In this document: positions 1 through 10,774 of the stretch, piece after piece
Position numbering within the stretch: position 1 is the stretch's first letter
Layout of the letters: the number at the start of each line of letters is the position of its first letter
NCBI RefSeq assembly: GCF_032229285.1
Contig: NZ_CP135084.1
Location: forward strand, 1 to 64,000
Source of the DNA: Rheinheimera sp. MMS21-TC3
Lineage (GTDB): Bacteria; Pseudomonadota; Gammaproteobacteria; Enterobacterales; Alteromonadaceae
Direction: 5' to 3'
DNA length: 64,000 bases
The notes under the pieces: generated by a model
Databases searched by the model: none
Seen by the model: only the letters and a program-made list of their open reading frames with translations
Told to the model about the DNA's origin: nothing
Program-made: the position numbers and the translations under genes

Positions 1-906
1 GGGTGCGCCAAGGCGTAACTGCGCATAAAGACGAGCTACAAAAAAATATCCACAACATGCGCTGCCTTATTTTTATAAAACTATGCAAGAAACCTTTATT
101 TCAATGTTAGTGATGTCTCTAAGCTACCAGCAGAAGCGCACGCTGAACAAGCTGAGTTTGTCCGGAGCATATTCAATCTATTCTGTGCTGTGCCATCCGT
201 GCTGGTGATAAACTTATTGGTTTTGTCGGCTGCGATATGATTGGCCGCACCCGAACTGGACCAGCAATGATTTACGCCGCCTTAAATTAGTAGGCGAAAT
301 GATCGCTAATACTTTACAAAGTGTCGCCTATCGCCAGTCACTACACAGCATGCAACAACAATTATTATTAGCTAATGCCGACCTACAGCAACAAGCCATG
401 CAAGACGGCTTGACAGGCATTGCTAACCGTCGCCGCTTTGATCAATGCTTACAACAAGAACTACAGCGTAGCGCCCGCAGCAACACCCCCTTAAGCTTAG
501 TCATGTTAGATATTGACCGTTTTAAACTATACAACGACTACTACGGCCATCAAACGGGTGATGATGCTTTAAAAACCCTAGCCAATTGCTTAAGCGAAGT
601 ATTAAAACGACAAGGTGACATAGCCGCTCGTTATGGTGGCGAAGAGTTTGCCCTTATCCTGCCCGATAGCAGTTTAGAAGACGCTATGAATGTGAGTAAG
701 AAAATTCAACAATTGTTACAAGAAGCAGCTATAGAACACAAACACTCTGATGTTAGCAAGCTACTCACTGTTAGCATTGGCTGTTGTAGCCTTATAGCCG
801 ATATAAAAACACTAAAGCTAGTCAGCTGATTAAAGCCGCTGATACGGCGTTATATGCAGCGAAGAGTAATGGCAGGAATAGGGTTGAAGTGAGTGGTGAG
901 TGGTGA
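1..906 (+). CDS. GAF-GGDEF diguanylate cyclase, frameshifted, cut by left edge
   Basis: Probable diguanylate cyclase making the second messenger c-di-GMP. The longest open stretch (299-829) has the GGDEF-domain landmarks [23 protein letters not shown] and the active-site motif RYGGEEF. Its frame ends at 829, but the typical domain end ([21 protein letters not shown]) continues in the next frame to a TGA at 904-906. One missing base in the A-run near 803 explains this. Upstream, in shifted frames, lies GAF-like sequence ([18 protein letters not shown]), so a sensory GAF domain probably precedes GGDEF. At least three frameshifts are present; I read them as consensus errors, though a decaying gene is possible. 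The N-terminus is outside the window. Confidence 0.8.
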
Positions 907-995
907 GGTGTTTAGTGGTGAGGTTTAGTGGTGAGTGTTTAGTGGTGAGTGTGTTTAGTGGTGAGTGTTTAGTGGTGAGTGTTTAGTGGTGAGTG
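894..995. repeat. GTGAGTG/TTTAGTG minisatellite
   Basis: About ten imperfect tandem copies of a unit close to TTTAGTGGTGAG, with variable lengths. It begins at the stop codon of the GGDEF gene and runs into the hairpin cluster. Copy number is probably variable. Confidence 0.85.
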
Positions 996-1130
996 ACTAG
1001 TTCGCAGGGCGAACAGTGACTAGCTCACAAAGTGAGCGGTAACTAGCAGCTTTGCTGCGGTCACTCGTCACTGTTACCAAAGGTAACTTGTCACCGCTTG
1101 CCCAGCAAACTCGTCACTGCTTGCTGGGCG
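996..1130. repeat. Cluster of five short hairpins separated by GTGACTA-like spacers
   Basis: Five perfect inverted repeats stand in a row: GTTCGC/GCGAAC (1000-1014), GCTCAC/GTGAGC (1023-1037), GCAGC/GCTGC (1046-1058), GTTACC/GGTAAC (1073-1087) and GCCCAGCAA/TTGCTGGGC (1100-1129). The first four have 3-base loops. Between them recur AGTGACTA, GTAACTA, GGTCACT and GTCACC. The cluster lies between two convergent genes and could act as a two-way terminator, but the regular modular build is unusual. Confidence 0.8.
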
Positions 1131-1135
1131 GTTTC

Positions 1136-3288
1136 TTAATCAAAAAATGGCGACCGGCTTTCAGTGGCATCAATCAAGTTAATTGGCTTATTTAACTTCT
1201 GGCCGCCATCGCGGGCAATAGGTACCCAGGTAAGCGTCCTCGGCCTTTAGCTGGCCGTAATGAAAACAAGTCAAAGGGTATAGAAACAAAAAAGCCTTTA
1301 GTAAAGCTTCCTTCCCCATATTGCTCGGCCGATAAGTTAGTTAATGCCGCATAAGCGCCCACGACAATACCGCTATCAAAACGTTTGGCCGCTTCAATAG
1401 TCACCCCTTTATCTTTTGCTAAATACTGACCAATATTAAAGGTTAGTTGAGTATTAGGCAGTATTTCTGGTTTCCAATATAGGTTAACAAAGCCGGTAAA
1501 AGCATTGTAATCAAAAAACTTTAAATCATTATGGTAAGAGCGCTGCCTAACGTAGTTAACATCAAAACCTATAGCAAAGTTACTATCTACGGACGATACA
1601 GCATTTCTGCACCTACACCGCCATACATAGTTTCTAAATAGCCGCCGTACACTTGAGCAAACACATTAGTTGATAACTGATCTTGCCATTGCAGATATAA
1701 GTTTTCCATACTTACCTGTTGCCTGTTACATACTCACGTATATAAGTACGTACCCTATGCACACCAGTATCCTGCGCATCAACTTTATAATTAAACTTAT
1801 CAAAATTCTCTAATAAAGTAACTTTGGCAGTCGCATTAACACTAAAGTTTTCACCTAAACGGTAGCCACCACCTAAAAACACCCCTCCTTGATACATATA
1901 AAATGCTTCAGGGTTGCCAAAGGTCTGGATCCAAAAGGCTTCCATGCTGGTATAAAAACCAGTTGAATAAGGGATATCTGCCATTGCCAATATGGTTTCA
2001 TCTGGTTTTGCCTAACATAAGTAGAAAGGACATTAGGCTCTAACACATCATAACGGGCAGCAGCTATAAAAGGCTCAACCTCTATCACCTTTTCAACCAT
2101 AGCTAAATTGCCCGCATATTCGACTACTCTAATCCTTTTAATATAGCTGGGGATTTCATTAACTAATATTCGGCCTATCCGCTCTGTTGCTTCTGCATCA
2201 TCACGGTAACTTAGTTGCTGACCATAAATAATAAATTCATCATCCGTCACCCTAGAGGTTTGCAATAAAAAACCTGCTTCCGTTAATAACATTCTGGGGA
2301 TTATATCTTTATCAGTAATGCTAACTTTCTCTGCTAAAACTTGTGGTATAGGCTGCATAGCTGGTTTAATTTTAACCTGTTTAGCCTGGTGTAGGTTTAA
2401 AGCATAATGCACCCCAAAACCAAGAGTGTTACCTCGCTGATAATTGAGATCAAAACTAAAATTATTCCACTTATATACAGCACCAAGGTTCCAGCGGCTA
2501 TCTTGGGTTAACTCACCTGCTCTATCACGGCTGTAGTCATTACCTTCATATTCCAGCTTTAAAGTTAGCGGCTGCCAAGGGTTTGGTACTCAATGCCGCC
2601 ATATACAGAAGCTGCCCTTTAAAGAAACGCTGGTAATCAATCTTACCGCCTAAGCCACTAAAGCCACCAGGACGCTGACAAAAGCTATCTTTTATTTCAC
2701 AAAATGGATTACTAATATTAGCTGCGCTACCTAAATAGCCCCAACCAATACCAAGATGAAAATCTAAGTCATGCCACTTTTTGCTAAAGGCTAAAAATTC
2801 ACTTTCAAAAAAACCTGTGCCACCAAAGTCACGAAAGCCCACAGAAACTTGTGGTAAATAAGTACTTTCTTGCCACAAACGAAACTTAACATCTATACCT
2901 TTGTCTTTAAGAGTTTGATCACCACTAAATCCAGGTGAGTTGCTATATAACCGAGTGCGAACATCGGTATAACGCACCGTCGACTCCATCCAGTCAAATA
3001 GCTGTAAACTAAACGACCCAAAACGATACTCTTCGTTATCGGTATAATTAATCGTCATATCACCAGCTTCAGCCATACGTGCAGTCGGGGTTTGAATAAG
3101 CCGACACCACCATGGACCATTTGCGAAACACCACTAGCTGGTAACTGCCAGGTCTTTACTACAGACGATGGCGTATCCTGCTCAGTCGCCATAGTATTAA
3201 ATGAACAAACAGCACAGCCTATAACTGAGGCTAATAACGAAATGCGTCTAGCTTTTACACTAGGCGTATTAAAACTTCTAGCTTTCAT
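1136..3288 (-). CDS. yjbH: YjbH/GfcD-like exopolysaccharide outer-membrane protein, frameshifted
   Basis: Last gene of a yjbEFGH/gfcABCD-type operon for exopolysaccharide export. YjbH proteins are large outer-membrane beta-barrel-like proteins. The N-terminus has a signal peptide (3288 to about 3190), then GGVG and, in the next frame, MAEAGDMTINYTDNEEYRFG, the usual start of the YjbH domain. Open pieces at 3055-3288, 2546-3076, 1873-2412, 1712-1990 and 1192-1404 lie in changing frames but are collinear. In another frame the end reads to a TAA at 1136-1138 (tail ATESRSPFFD). The total of about 717 codons fits the family. One missing base in TTATTCAAAC near 3095 restores the first junction. It overlaps the upstream gene by 4 nt. 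Confidence 0.85.
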
Positions 3289-4036
3289 AATAAAACCCTA
3301 TGACGTGCTAATGCTAAAATATCTTGGTTTAATTGCTGCCATTTAGCAGAGAACATCGCAGGTTTAAAAGGCACAAATAATTGCGCTCCTGGCATAGCTT
3401 CAATTTTTTGCTGCTGCCAAGCACCAAGAGTTACTTTGATAATACGGCCATCAGGTTGCACTACATATAAAGTGCCTTTATCAGCTGCAGCTAGTCGCGA
3501 AATATCTGAGATGTAGTCGCCTACCTTAGTTGCATTTTTATAGCTAATACGACTTGGCTGTTGCACTAAGCCAAATACGCTTAATTGGCTGGGCCTTTTA
3601 TAAAGCTGTAATAGGTAACTGCCTGGTATAAAACGCGGATTTTGCGACGGTTTTGCTCTAGCAAAGTCGTAATCTATAGGGATTAACACCCTAGTCGCTA
3701 ATGACCAAGCTTGTATTTGTGCTGTCATACTGTTTAAAGCTTGCTGTACATCAGCATCAGTTGCATAGTCGTGCTGCAACTGGCTTAACTGTTGTAAAAT
3801 TTTCTGCTGCAGTAATTGGGCGCTGTTGTCATCGGTTTTAAACAAAGCTGATGCGGGCCAGTACCAATTATCAGTTAAGGCAACAGGCGCTAAAACATCT
3901 GCCAACCGAGGTATTTGTGATTGTTGTTCAGCAGCATAAATATAAAGCTGTTGGTTTATCTGTACCTTTACTTCCGCTTGTGCCATTAAACAATGCACAG
4001 AAATAAAGACCCCATAATAGCTATTACAAATTTCAT
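3285..4036 (-). CDS. yjbG: GfcC/YjbG-like capsule biosynthesis protein
   Basis: Periplasmic GfcC/YjbG-family protein of the exopolysaccharide operon. The mature part is open over 3285-3998 and includes RFIPGSYLLQLYKRP and FGLVQQP, followed by a small SLBB-like domain (VGDYISDISRLAAADKGTLYVVQPDGRI, residue blocks read separately). The signal peptide MKFVIAIMGSLFLCIV starts at 4036 in another frame; one missing T in the TTT near 3999 joins it to LMAQAEV. The start overlaps the stop of the upstream gene as ATGA, and the stop overlaps the start of yjbH, so translation is probably coupled. Confidence 0.82.
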
Positions 4037-4754
4037 GCTGCTGGTTGCTCCGTTTTCACCGCTTTACTTAGCTGCGCCTGCTTAGCTAGCTCTCTTGCTA
4101 CTTTACTAACAAAAATCAATTGCATAGGCTCAGTAAAGGGGGCTAATTGTTTGCTTTGCAGCAGAACACCACTGCTGGCATCAAACCAAAATATATTTTG
4201 CCAGCGTTGATCGAAGCGCAAAAAGTTAGCAGGAGTAGCATAATCTAAGTATTCAATTACCTTAGTTACTGCAATATCTTGTTGAAAAACATTAATGGTA
4301 TGCCCTGTCTCCACCTTAAAAGATGAGCTTACGCTATAGCCATACTCACCTGCACGCCAATCAACTAGGCGCTGCCAATGGCTTTGTTCGTTTATAGCTT
4401 GCCAGTTAGCAATAGGATCAGTAGTTGTAGCTGTTAGCTTAAGTAAATCATTACTAAAGCCTAAGGTTTTGGTAATACGGCCATTATTGGTAATAAGCAT
4501 AGCTTGGTCAGAAGAAATCCATTTTAAGTCACCCTGCTCTACAAACATTAACGCCATAACACTTTGCGGACGGTCACCGTGAGTCACATATAAGAAGTCA
4601 AAGTCTGCGTTAGATACCTCTGCCAAGGTTAAGCTGGCATCAGGTTGGCGAGTAAAAGCTAGTTGTAGCGTGTCTTTATACGAATGATAAGTACCTGCAC
4701 ATGACGTTAGACTATTATTACAGCTGCAGCTGCCAACCATTTCAGCAAAACCAT
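4033..4754 (-). CDS. yjbF: YjbF/GfcB-family lipoprotein
   Basis: Second-type gene of the yjbEFGH set, a lipoprotein of the YjbF/GfcB family. The body (4033-4740) contains the family pattern DLLKLTAT..DPIANWQAI and WRAGEYGYSVSSSF. The signal peptide MVLLKWLAAAAVIIV begins at 4754 in a shifted frame; one missing T in GTCTAACG gives VLTSC, a proper lipobox with the lipidated Cys. About 240 codons, the normal size. It ends in an ATGA overlap with the GfcC-like gene. Confidence 0.82.
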
Positions 4755-4845
4755 AGAATACCCAACCTAAAAAAGTATAAATATTACCCTAAAAGCGACT
4801 ATATTAAAGAAGTGATTTACTACTTTTAATATATAATATTTCAAT

Positions 4846-4872
4846 AAAAAAGCCGCCCTGTGGCGGCTTTTT
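4846..4872 (-). terminator. Rho-independent terminator between yjbE and yjbF
   Basis: GCCGCC (4852-4857), loop CTGT and GGCGGC (4862-4867), flanked by A-run and T-run, so it can act on both strands. Read on the minus strand it follows yjbE and precedes yjbF. It would therefore set yjbE expression above the rest of the operon. Confidence 0.85.
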
Positions 4873-4886
4873 AAACGACTTAAAAC

Positions 4887-5237
4887 TTACTGAACAATTG
4901 CAGGGTAAGTAAAGGTTACAGTCGCAGTTGTAGTACCGGTGCCCGTACCAGTAACAGTAGTAGTAGTGGTACCTGTACAAATACCATTTACGGGAGCTGC
5001 ATCACCTGTATTACAGGTTTCTACTGGGTCAACTGGGGTTACCACTGAAGTACTGCTACTGTTAGACACTATTGCAGCAACAACAGCCACACCTACTACA
5101 CCAGCTGCTACTGTTGTAGTGGCTACACCACCAATAGTACTACCAGGGGCAAAAAAACCACCTGCTTTATCATCTTGAGCGTTAACACCTAAAGATAACA
5201 ACAACGCCGAAGCGGCAATAACTAATTTCTTCATCAC
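4887..5237 (-). CDS. yjbE: YjbE/GfcA-like small Thr-rich secreted protein
   Basis: 116 residues with a clear signal peptide (MMKKLVIAASALLLSLGVNA), a Gly/Ala/Val hydrophobic segment (about 35-60) and a very Thr-rich tail (TGTTTTTVTGTGTGTTT). Composition, size and position ahead of YjbF/G/H-like genes match YjbE/GfcA of enteric exopolysaccharide operons. The exact role of this protein is not known. It is followed by a terminator, so it is probably the most highly expressed gene of the operon. Confidence 0.75.
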   Translation of the reverse strand: MMKKLVIAASALLLSLGVNAQDDKAGGFFAPGSTIGGVATTTVAAGVVGVAVVAAIVSNSSSTSVVTPVDPVETCNTGDAAPVNGICTGTTTTTVTGTGTGTTTATVTFTYPAIVQ

Positions 5238-5314
5238 TAATTCCTTATGCCAAATTTAAACTTACAATTACTGTTAAGAGTAAACTAAAAGACTACTATA
5301 CTCAACTAACTTAT

Positions 5315-7285
5315 CTATTTTTTTAAGCCTCTTAACGATTTTAAAGCTAAAAGCCTGCTACTGACCCAAAGCTTTTTTGCCAACTGTGCATTAATATCTA
5401 TTACTTCTGTTTTTCTGGCTTTTGCAACCAAATCAGTCACACTTGAATGGTTAAACTCCGTTGGCGCTGCTTGCAATAAGTCAACTATTTCTTGAACAGC
5501 AAAGTCACTACAGTAAGCATCTAGTTGCAACAAAACCCTTTCCATTTCAGGCCAAGTTAAACACACCTCATCAGCCGCCATAATTCTTGGATGCTCAGTA
5601 TCTCGAACATTATCACCAATCAACAACTCTTCAAATAACTTTTCACCTGGGCGTAACCCTGTGTATTGTATTTCTATATCACCACTGGAATGAACTTCAT
5701 CTTTACTTCTAACCCCATTAAATGGATCATTCGCCTTGCTAAATCAGCTATTTTTACCGGCTCGCCCATATCTAGCACAAATACATCACCACTGCCGCCC
5801 ATAGCACCAGCTTGGATAACTAGCTGCGCCGCCTCGGGTATAGTCATAAAATAACGAATAATATCTTTATGAGTTACCGTTACAGGGCCACCACGGCGAA
5901 TTTGCTCTCTAAACAAAGGTACTACCGAGCCACTAGAGCCTAATACATTACCAAAACGGACCATACAAAAACGGGTTTTTGTTTGCCGCTTAGCTAAAGC
6001 TTGCAATACTAACTCTGCTAAGCGCTTCGACGCGCCCATTACATTTGTTGGCCTAACCGCTTTATCAGTTGAAATAAGCACAAAGTTTTCTACCTTAGCG
6101 CAATGGCGGCTTCAGCCGCGTACCAGGTGCCAAAAACGTTGTTAGTCACGCCTTCAACAATATTATATTCAACCAGCGGCACATGCTTATAAGCCGCAGC
6201 ATGGTATACCGTATCTACCATAAAAGCAGACATAACAGACTGCATCCGCTCACGCCTTTGCACTGAGCCCATAATAGGTAGTAATTTAATCTCTAGCTGT
6301 TGCCTAGCTATGGTTGCACTTAACTCTTGCTCTATGGTGTATAAGCTAAACTCACAGCGCTCAAACAACACTAATGCTTTTGGTGCACATAATAAAATTT
6401 GCCGACACAACTCTGAGCCAATAGAACCACCAGCTCGGTTACCATAACCACTTTACCGCGAATATTGGCTTCCAGTAATTTAGTTTGTGGTGCTACTGTG
6501 CCTCACGGCCTAATAAATCTTCAATTTTAACATCTTGTAGCTCATCAATCTTCATTGAGCCATCAACTAAATCACTCATACCAGGAATAGACTGCACAGG
6601 TATAGGTAACTTTCTAGCGAGTCTAATACTTCACGCCGACGTGAGCGCGAAGCCGAAGCAAGGCTAATAAAATACGACTAACATTTTTCTTTTTAACTAA
6701 AATATTTATAGCTGAAGGATTACCAACCGGAATACCCAAAATTGTTGAACGCTGCAAAGTTGTATCGTCATCAATAAATACCACTGGATGATACTGCTCA
6801 CCATTAAATAAAGCTTGAGCAAGCTGACGCCCAGATGAGCCAGCACCGTAAATTAATACTCGTTCTTTGTGGCCATTATTACGTTGCACAAAAAACACTC
6901 TGGCCAATAAGCGAATACCACCTGCACTAATTAAAGATAAAATAGCGTAAACAAAAATTAAGTTACCCTTATCTTCAACGTCAAAGGCTTTAAATAATAA
7001 GGCTAATATAATGGCGTTACTTACAATACCAGCCAATATAGCACCTAAGGCATGCTGGCCAATATAACGAATAACTGCCCGATACAACCCTAATTTAACA
7101 AAAAGCAATAATGTGAACGGTAAAGTGATAACAAAGGCAAGTGCAATACTAGTTGCTTGATAAGAATCTGTACCTTGAGTAAGAAAATAAGCACCAATGA
7201 AAGAACAACTTAAAAACACAACATCAAATAATACCGAAATTGCGCGCTTAATATAGCGAGGTAAGCCTAATAGAAATGCCAACAT
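5315..7285 (-). CDS. FlaA1/CapD-type nucleotide-sugar 4,6-dehydratase, frameshifted
   Basis: Membrane-bound UDP-sugar dehydratase/epimerase of the CapD/WbpM/FlaA1 group, which makes precursors for surface polysaccharide. The N-terminal piece (6623-7285) has four membrane helices, then a Rossmann domain with [16 protein letters not shown]. Pieces 6090-6410 and 5674-6081 carry the second SDR domain: [34 protein letters not shown] (catalytic TDKA and K), [15 protein letters not shown]. Piece 5315-5626 is the C-terminal tail. About 657 codons in total, the family length. At least three frameshifts separate collinear, well-conserved segments, pointing to consensus errors. It sits beside the yjb operon, consistent with a shared polysaccharide pathway. 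Confidence 0.88.
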
Positions 7286-7444
7286 GGAACAGCCCCGTGT
7301 TTAGTTTATGCTTGATAAAACAAAAAGGAGATAACATAAATTACAAAGCTGCCATTTTATACTTAATGCACAAACAAACTAGTCTCAATACAGTGTAGAC
7401 TATTGCTGAGTAATTAGCCTTATACTCTTACCGTTAAACATAAA

Positions 7445-7493
7445 GACCATAGTTTACATCCTGTAACTGAACCTAAGATGTACTACTATGGTC
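7445..7493. repeat. Long imperfect inverted repeat upstream of the dehydratase gene
   Basis: GACCATAG plus TACATC on the left (7445-7460) pairs with GATGTA plus CTATGGTC on the right (7477-7493), with a small internal bulge. On the minus strand it lies between the DsbA-like gene and the dehydratase gene, followed by a T-rich stretch. It could be a weak terminator, a leader structure or an operator. The rest of 7286-7596 shows nothing recognisable. Confidence 0.5.
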
Positions 7494-7596
7494 AAGATGC
7501 ATCGTTAAAAGCAGACTAAGATTGCCAAACCAAGTGTTTAACACACTAAGATAACAAAGTATTAAAACTAGAGAGTATTATATAATAAATCTAGCC

Positions 7597-8312
7597 TTAC
7601 TTTGCTAGCTCATCAATAATTTTACTGAACTCTTCTACGCTTTTGCACCAACAATAATTTCATAGTCAGTTACAGTATCGCCATCAATACGGCCTATAAC
7701 AAAGGCTGGTGTATCGCCTAACCCCATTTCACTGGCATATTTTGCTGATAACGTAACGCTATTGTGAACATCAGTATTTTTTAAGCAATGTTGAAATGCG
7801 TCGCTATCTAAAGAAAAAGTATCTGGGATCGTGTTGAGATAATCTAAAGTTAAGCCTGAGGCACCAATTGAAAACAGCTCATTTTTAACCTCTGCATATT
7901 TATTTTGTGGTTTGCACAGCGTAAAATTACCGCTGCCATACCGCATTTTTATGTAAATTCAGTAATGGCAATTCACGGCCTACAAATAAAAGCTTATTGG
8001 TATCGATATACGCTTGTTTTAACTCTGGATATACTTCTTCATGAAATTTTTTGCAAAACGGACAGTGTAAGTCTGTAAATTCAATTATGGCTACATTGGC
8101 GTTGTTGCTTCCAACACGTATACCGTCCGCCATTTCAATTGAGTCAGGCCTTACGCGATCACCCATACCTATTTTACGGGCGATTAGAGCCTGTAATTGC
8201 TTTACTTCTGCCAACTCGGCTTTTAGAGCATTAATTTCAGCTTCCTGAGGGGATGCACAACCTTGCAGCCATAAGTACCTAACAGTACAAAAACAATTTT
8301 TATTAACTTCAT
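7597..8312 (-). CDS. DsbA-family thiol:disulfide lipoprotein, frameshifted
   Basis: Thioredoxin-fold disulfide oxidoreductase of DsbA/DsbG type. The active site is visible as FTDLHCPFCKKFHEE, and a cis-Pro loop follows as GDTPAFVIG. The N-terminal signal MKLIKIVFVLLG starts at 8312. Adding one G restores the reading frame through LQGC, a lipobox, followed by ASPQEAEINALKAELAEVKQ, a coiled linker. Pieces 7927-8214 and 7635-7946 form the body, and the tail VEEFSKIIDELAK ends at a TAA at 7597. Likely a membrane-anchored periplasmic protein. Its substrate is unknown. Confidence 0.8.
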
Positions 8313-8331
8313 TTATGTTCCTTAATTAAAA

Positions 8332-8353
8332 AAGCCCTCGATAACGAGGGCTT
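8332..8353 (-). terminator. Rho-independent terminator after the secreted-protein gene
   Basis: AAGCCCTCG (8332-8340), loop ATAA, CGAGGGCTT (8345-8353), with A's on the left that read as U's on the minus-strand transcript. It lies just downstream of the stop at 8379. Confidence 0.88.
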
Positions 8354-8378
8354 AATATTAACTAACTAAAAAGAGTTA

Positions 8379-9845
8379 TTACTCTCTCCAGTCGTTTAAG
8401 TCTAATACTGGAGTTACACGGTCGCCAGTTGATAAACGCTGTACACCGAAACCGTGAACTTTGTCACGAGGAGCAGTAACAGTGAATGTCATAGTTTGAC
8501 GTCTGTCGTGTGAGCTAGTTTCAACACCAGTTGCACCAGCAGCATAGCCACCGTCAGCACCTAAGTAACCAGCTTCAGTTTCAGCTTGAGCAATTACGTC
8601 AGGAATAAAGTAAACTACTGATGATTTAGCAGGTACTTGGCCTAAAGATACAGCTTCAACAGCACGGTTAGCAACAGTACCATCAGCTGATTCGCCGAAA
8701 ACATCAACAGTTACTTCAGCAGCTTCGCTATGCTCGTTAGTAATACGAACGAAGTTACCTTCTGCATTAAAGGTATAAGGTACTTTAATACAGCGCCGTT
8801 AACACCGATGTTGTGAGTTAACTTGTTCGCTTCACAGTGATCAAGCAAGTTAGCATCATCGAAGTCTAACGTGTAGTGCGTGTTAACTTTGTAGTTAAAG
8901 TTCATGATATCAGCTGGAGATGTATTAGTAACAACATAATACATTTCGTTGTATAAAGCACCATCTAATACTGTGCCTACTGCAGCAGGGTTAACTTCTG
9001 GGTCACCGCCAGTTGCATCTGGTGTGAACACGTCTGTAGCATAAGTGTCATACACTGTAGCGGTAGCTAAAGTTGTACCAAACTCACCCCAAAGGATACC
9101 TGATTCAACAACTTCTTGAGTATCTAAAACACCTGTTGCTGCTAAACGTGCATTCCATAAACCCATTTCAACGTTTGAACGTGGGTCAGAAGAGGCAACA
9201 AAAGCAGTTTTTAGGTAGTCATCAACTTGTAATACAACAGCGCGCGATCTAAAACAGGCGCACGGTCATAGAAAGCTGTTTTATAAACAGCTTCGTGCTG
9301 CTTAGCAACTAACTGGTTAGTCACATCAGATGCATCATAACAAACTCAGTACGAGCAACTACAGCTGCACCAGCGCTATCAGCACTTCTGCGTTCACTTC
9401 AACTTCAGCTGTAGTGCCGCCATGTAAAGCATAGAATTGCGGAGTTATATCGATAATTTTTGTACTAGAAACACCACCTTCGATATTAAACCTGTACCAC
9501 CGTCTGTTCTAGCATAAGTAGCACGAATACTTACTGACTGGTTAGATTCAGCAGTTGTACAAGTCGTGTTTTCAATTTTTAAACCTACTGGAACGATATC
9601 TGCTAAACAGTGCCACTAGAAATAATGAAAACGCTAAACGTGTACCAGCACCAATAGTAATACCAGCTTTAGTTAAGAAAGTAACAGCACCAGTACCATC
9701 TAAAACGCCGTCAGAAGAGGCTACAGCAACAAAAGTACCAGCATTATCTAAATCTTCTTTAACTAAGTGAATTTGGTTAGCGTTACCGTGAAATTTAGCA
9801 CCAGTTAATTCCATACGAATTTCTGTGCCTGCAGTAACAGATATT
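8379..9845 (-). CDS. Large secreted/surface protein of unknown function, frameshifted and lacking its N-terminus
   Basis: A collinear but frame-shifting coding stretch of about 490 codons. Open pieces are 9572-9814 (GTFVAVASSDGVLDGTGAVTF), 8711-9166 (ARLAATGVLDTQEVVESGI) and, in another frame, a tail ending GFGVQRLSTGDRV..DLNDWRE before TAA at 8379-8381. Ala/Thr/Val/Asp-rich composition and scarce Cys suggest an extracellular beta-rich protein. I do not recognise the family. No start codon or signal peptide is visible: coding sequence (ISVTAGTEIRMELTG) runs back to about 9840, directly against the stop of the next gene, so a stretch appears to be missing. Confidence 0.55.
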
Positions 9846-9854
9846 AATCACAAC

Positions 9855-10121
9855 TCACCTTAGTTGACTATCCTTACTACCTCGACGATTAATACCTGAA
9901 GATGCCGTTTGTTGTTTTTCTAACTGCTGCTGACATTGCACGCACATGCGAACACCGGGAATTGCTTCGCGTCGTGCCTTAGGGATAGCGCAGCCACACT
10001 CTTCACAGTGCGCTAGACTCTCCCCCTGGTTTAATTGGCTTCTAGCTTGCTGTACTGCGTCTTCAACGCTAGCATCTATTTGCTCTTGAGTGGCGCCATC
10101 TCGTGTCCAACCGCCAGCCAT
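9855..10121 (-). CDS. ybiI: YbiI-like DksA/TraR C4 zinc-finger protein
   Basis: 88-residue protein closely matching E. coli YbiI: start MAGGWTRDGATQEQID, then the zinc finger CEECGCAIPKARREAIPGVR..CVQC (C-x2-C-x17-C-x2-C) and the conserved tail NRRGSKDSQLR. DksA/TraR-type fingers are found in RNA-polymerase-binding regulators. The function of YbiI itself is not established. The start is placed at 10121 because GGAG lies 6 nt upstream; an upstream in-frame ATG at 10133 has no comparable site. Followed within 10 nt by the truncated secreted-protein gene. Confidence 0.9.
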   Translation of the reverse strand: MAGGWTRDGATQEQIDASVEDAVQQARSQLNQGESLAHCEECGCAIPKARREAIPGVRMCVQCQQQLEKQQTASSGINRRGSKDSQLR

Positions 10122-10207
10122 GCACAACTCCAAATAAATAATTAATTAAAAATAAGTTTAGTAAGTATAGTTGAGATTAAGTAACTGCGATTTATTATAA
10201 TGAAGCA

Positions 10208-10638
10208 CTAAACAATCTTGTTTTTCACTTTACCTATAATTTTTAATGTCACAAAAGTCATTACGCTTAAAGCTATGGCAATCTCTATCCGCTCTAAACC
10301 AACTGCTATACCAACAGCACCGGTTGACCAAATAGCAGCGGCAGTGGAGGTGCCACTAACCTGGGATGAGCTTTTTAAAATAGCGCCGCCCCAATAAAGC
10401 CTATTCCCGTCACAATACCAGCAATAATCTTGCCTTGTGCATCAGGATCAGTAAATGCTGACATAGCTAAAATGGTAAAAGTACAAGCTGCCATAGACAC
10501 TAACGGAAAAGTACGTAATCCTGCCGAGCGGCTACTAGACTCTCGCTCCCATGCCGTTAAAAATGGTAACAACAGTGCAATAAATAACTGGACGATATTT
10601 TTGACAACTTGTTCTATATCTATATTAAATAATTCCAT
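10208..10638 (-). CDS. MgtC/SapB-family inner-membrane protein, one frameshift
   Basis: The N-terminal 87 residues are open (10375-10638) and show MgtC-type helices and the FLTAWERESSSRSAGLRTFPLV motif. The frame breaks in the GGGGCGGCGC run near 10385. With one added G it reads GFIGGGAILKSSSQVSGTSTAAAIWSTGAVG, the family signature, and ends at TAG 10208-10210 (about 144 residues, normal length). MgtC-like proteins act in the inner membrane; this subgroup's physiological role is unclear. Confidence 0.85.
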
Positions 10639-10774
10639 CGCTAAGCTTCCCTATCAACTAGCAGGGTGAATAATGGCCAAATAAAGCTAATTAAGCTTGT
10701 TCTACCTCATGTATAGACATCTTGTCGCACTATACTTTATAGTCAAACTCTGTTTACTCATGGGTATATAAATA

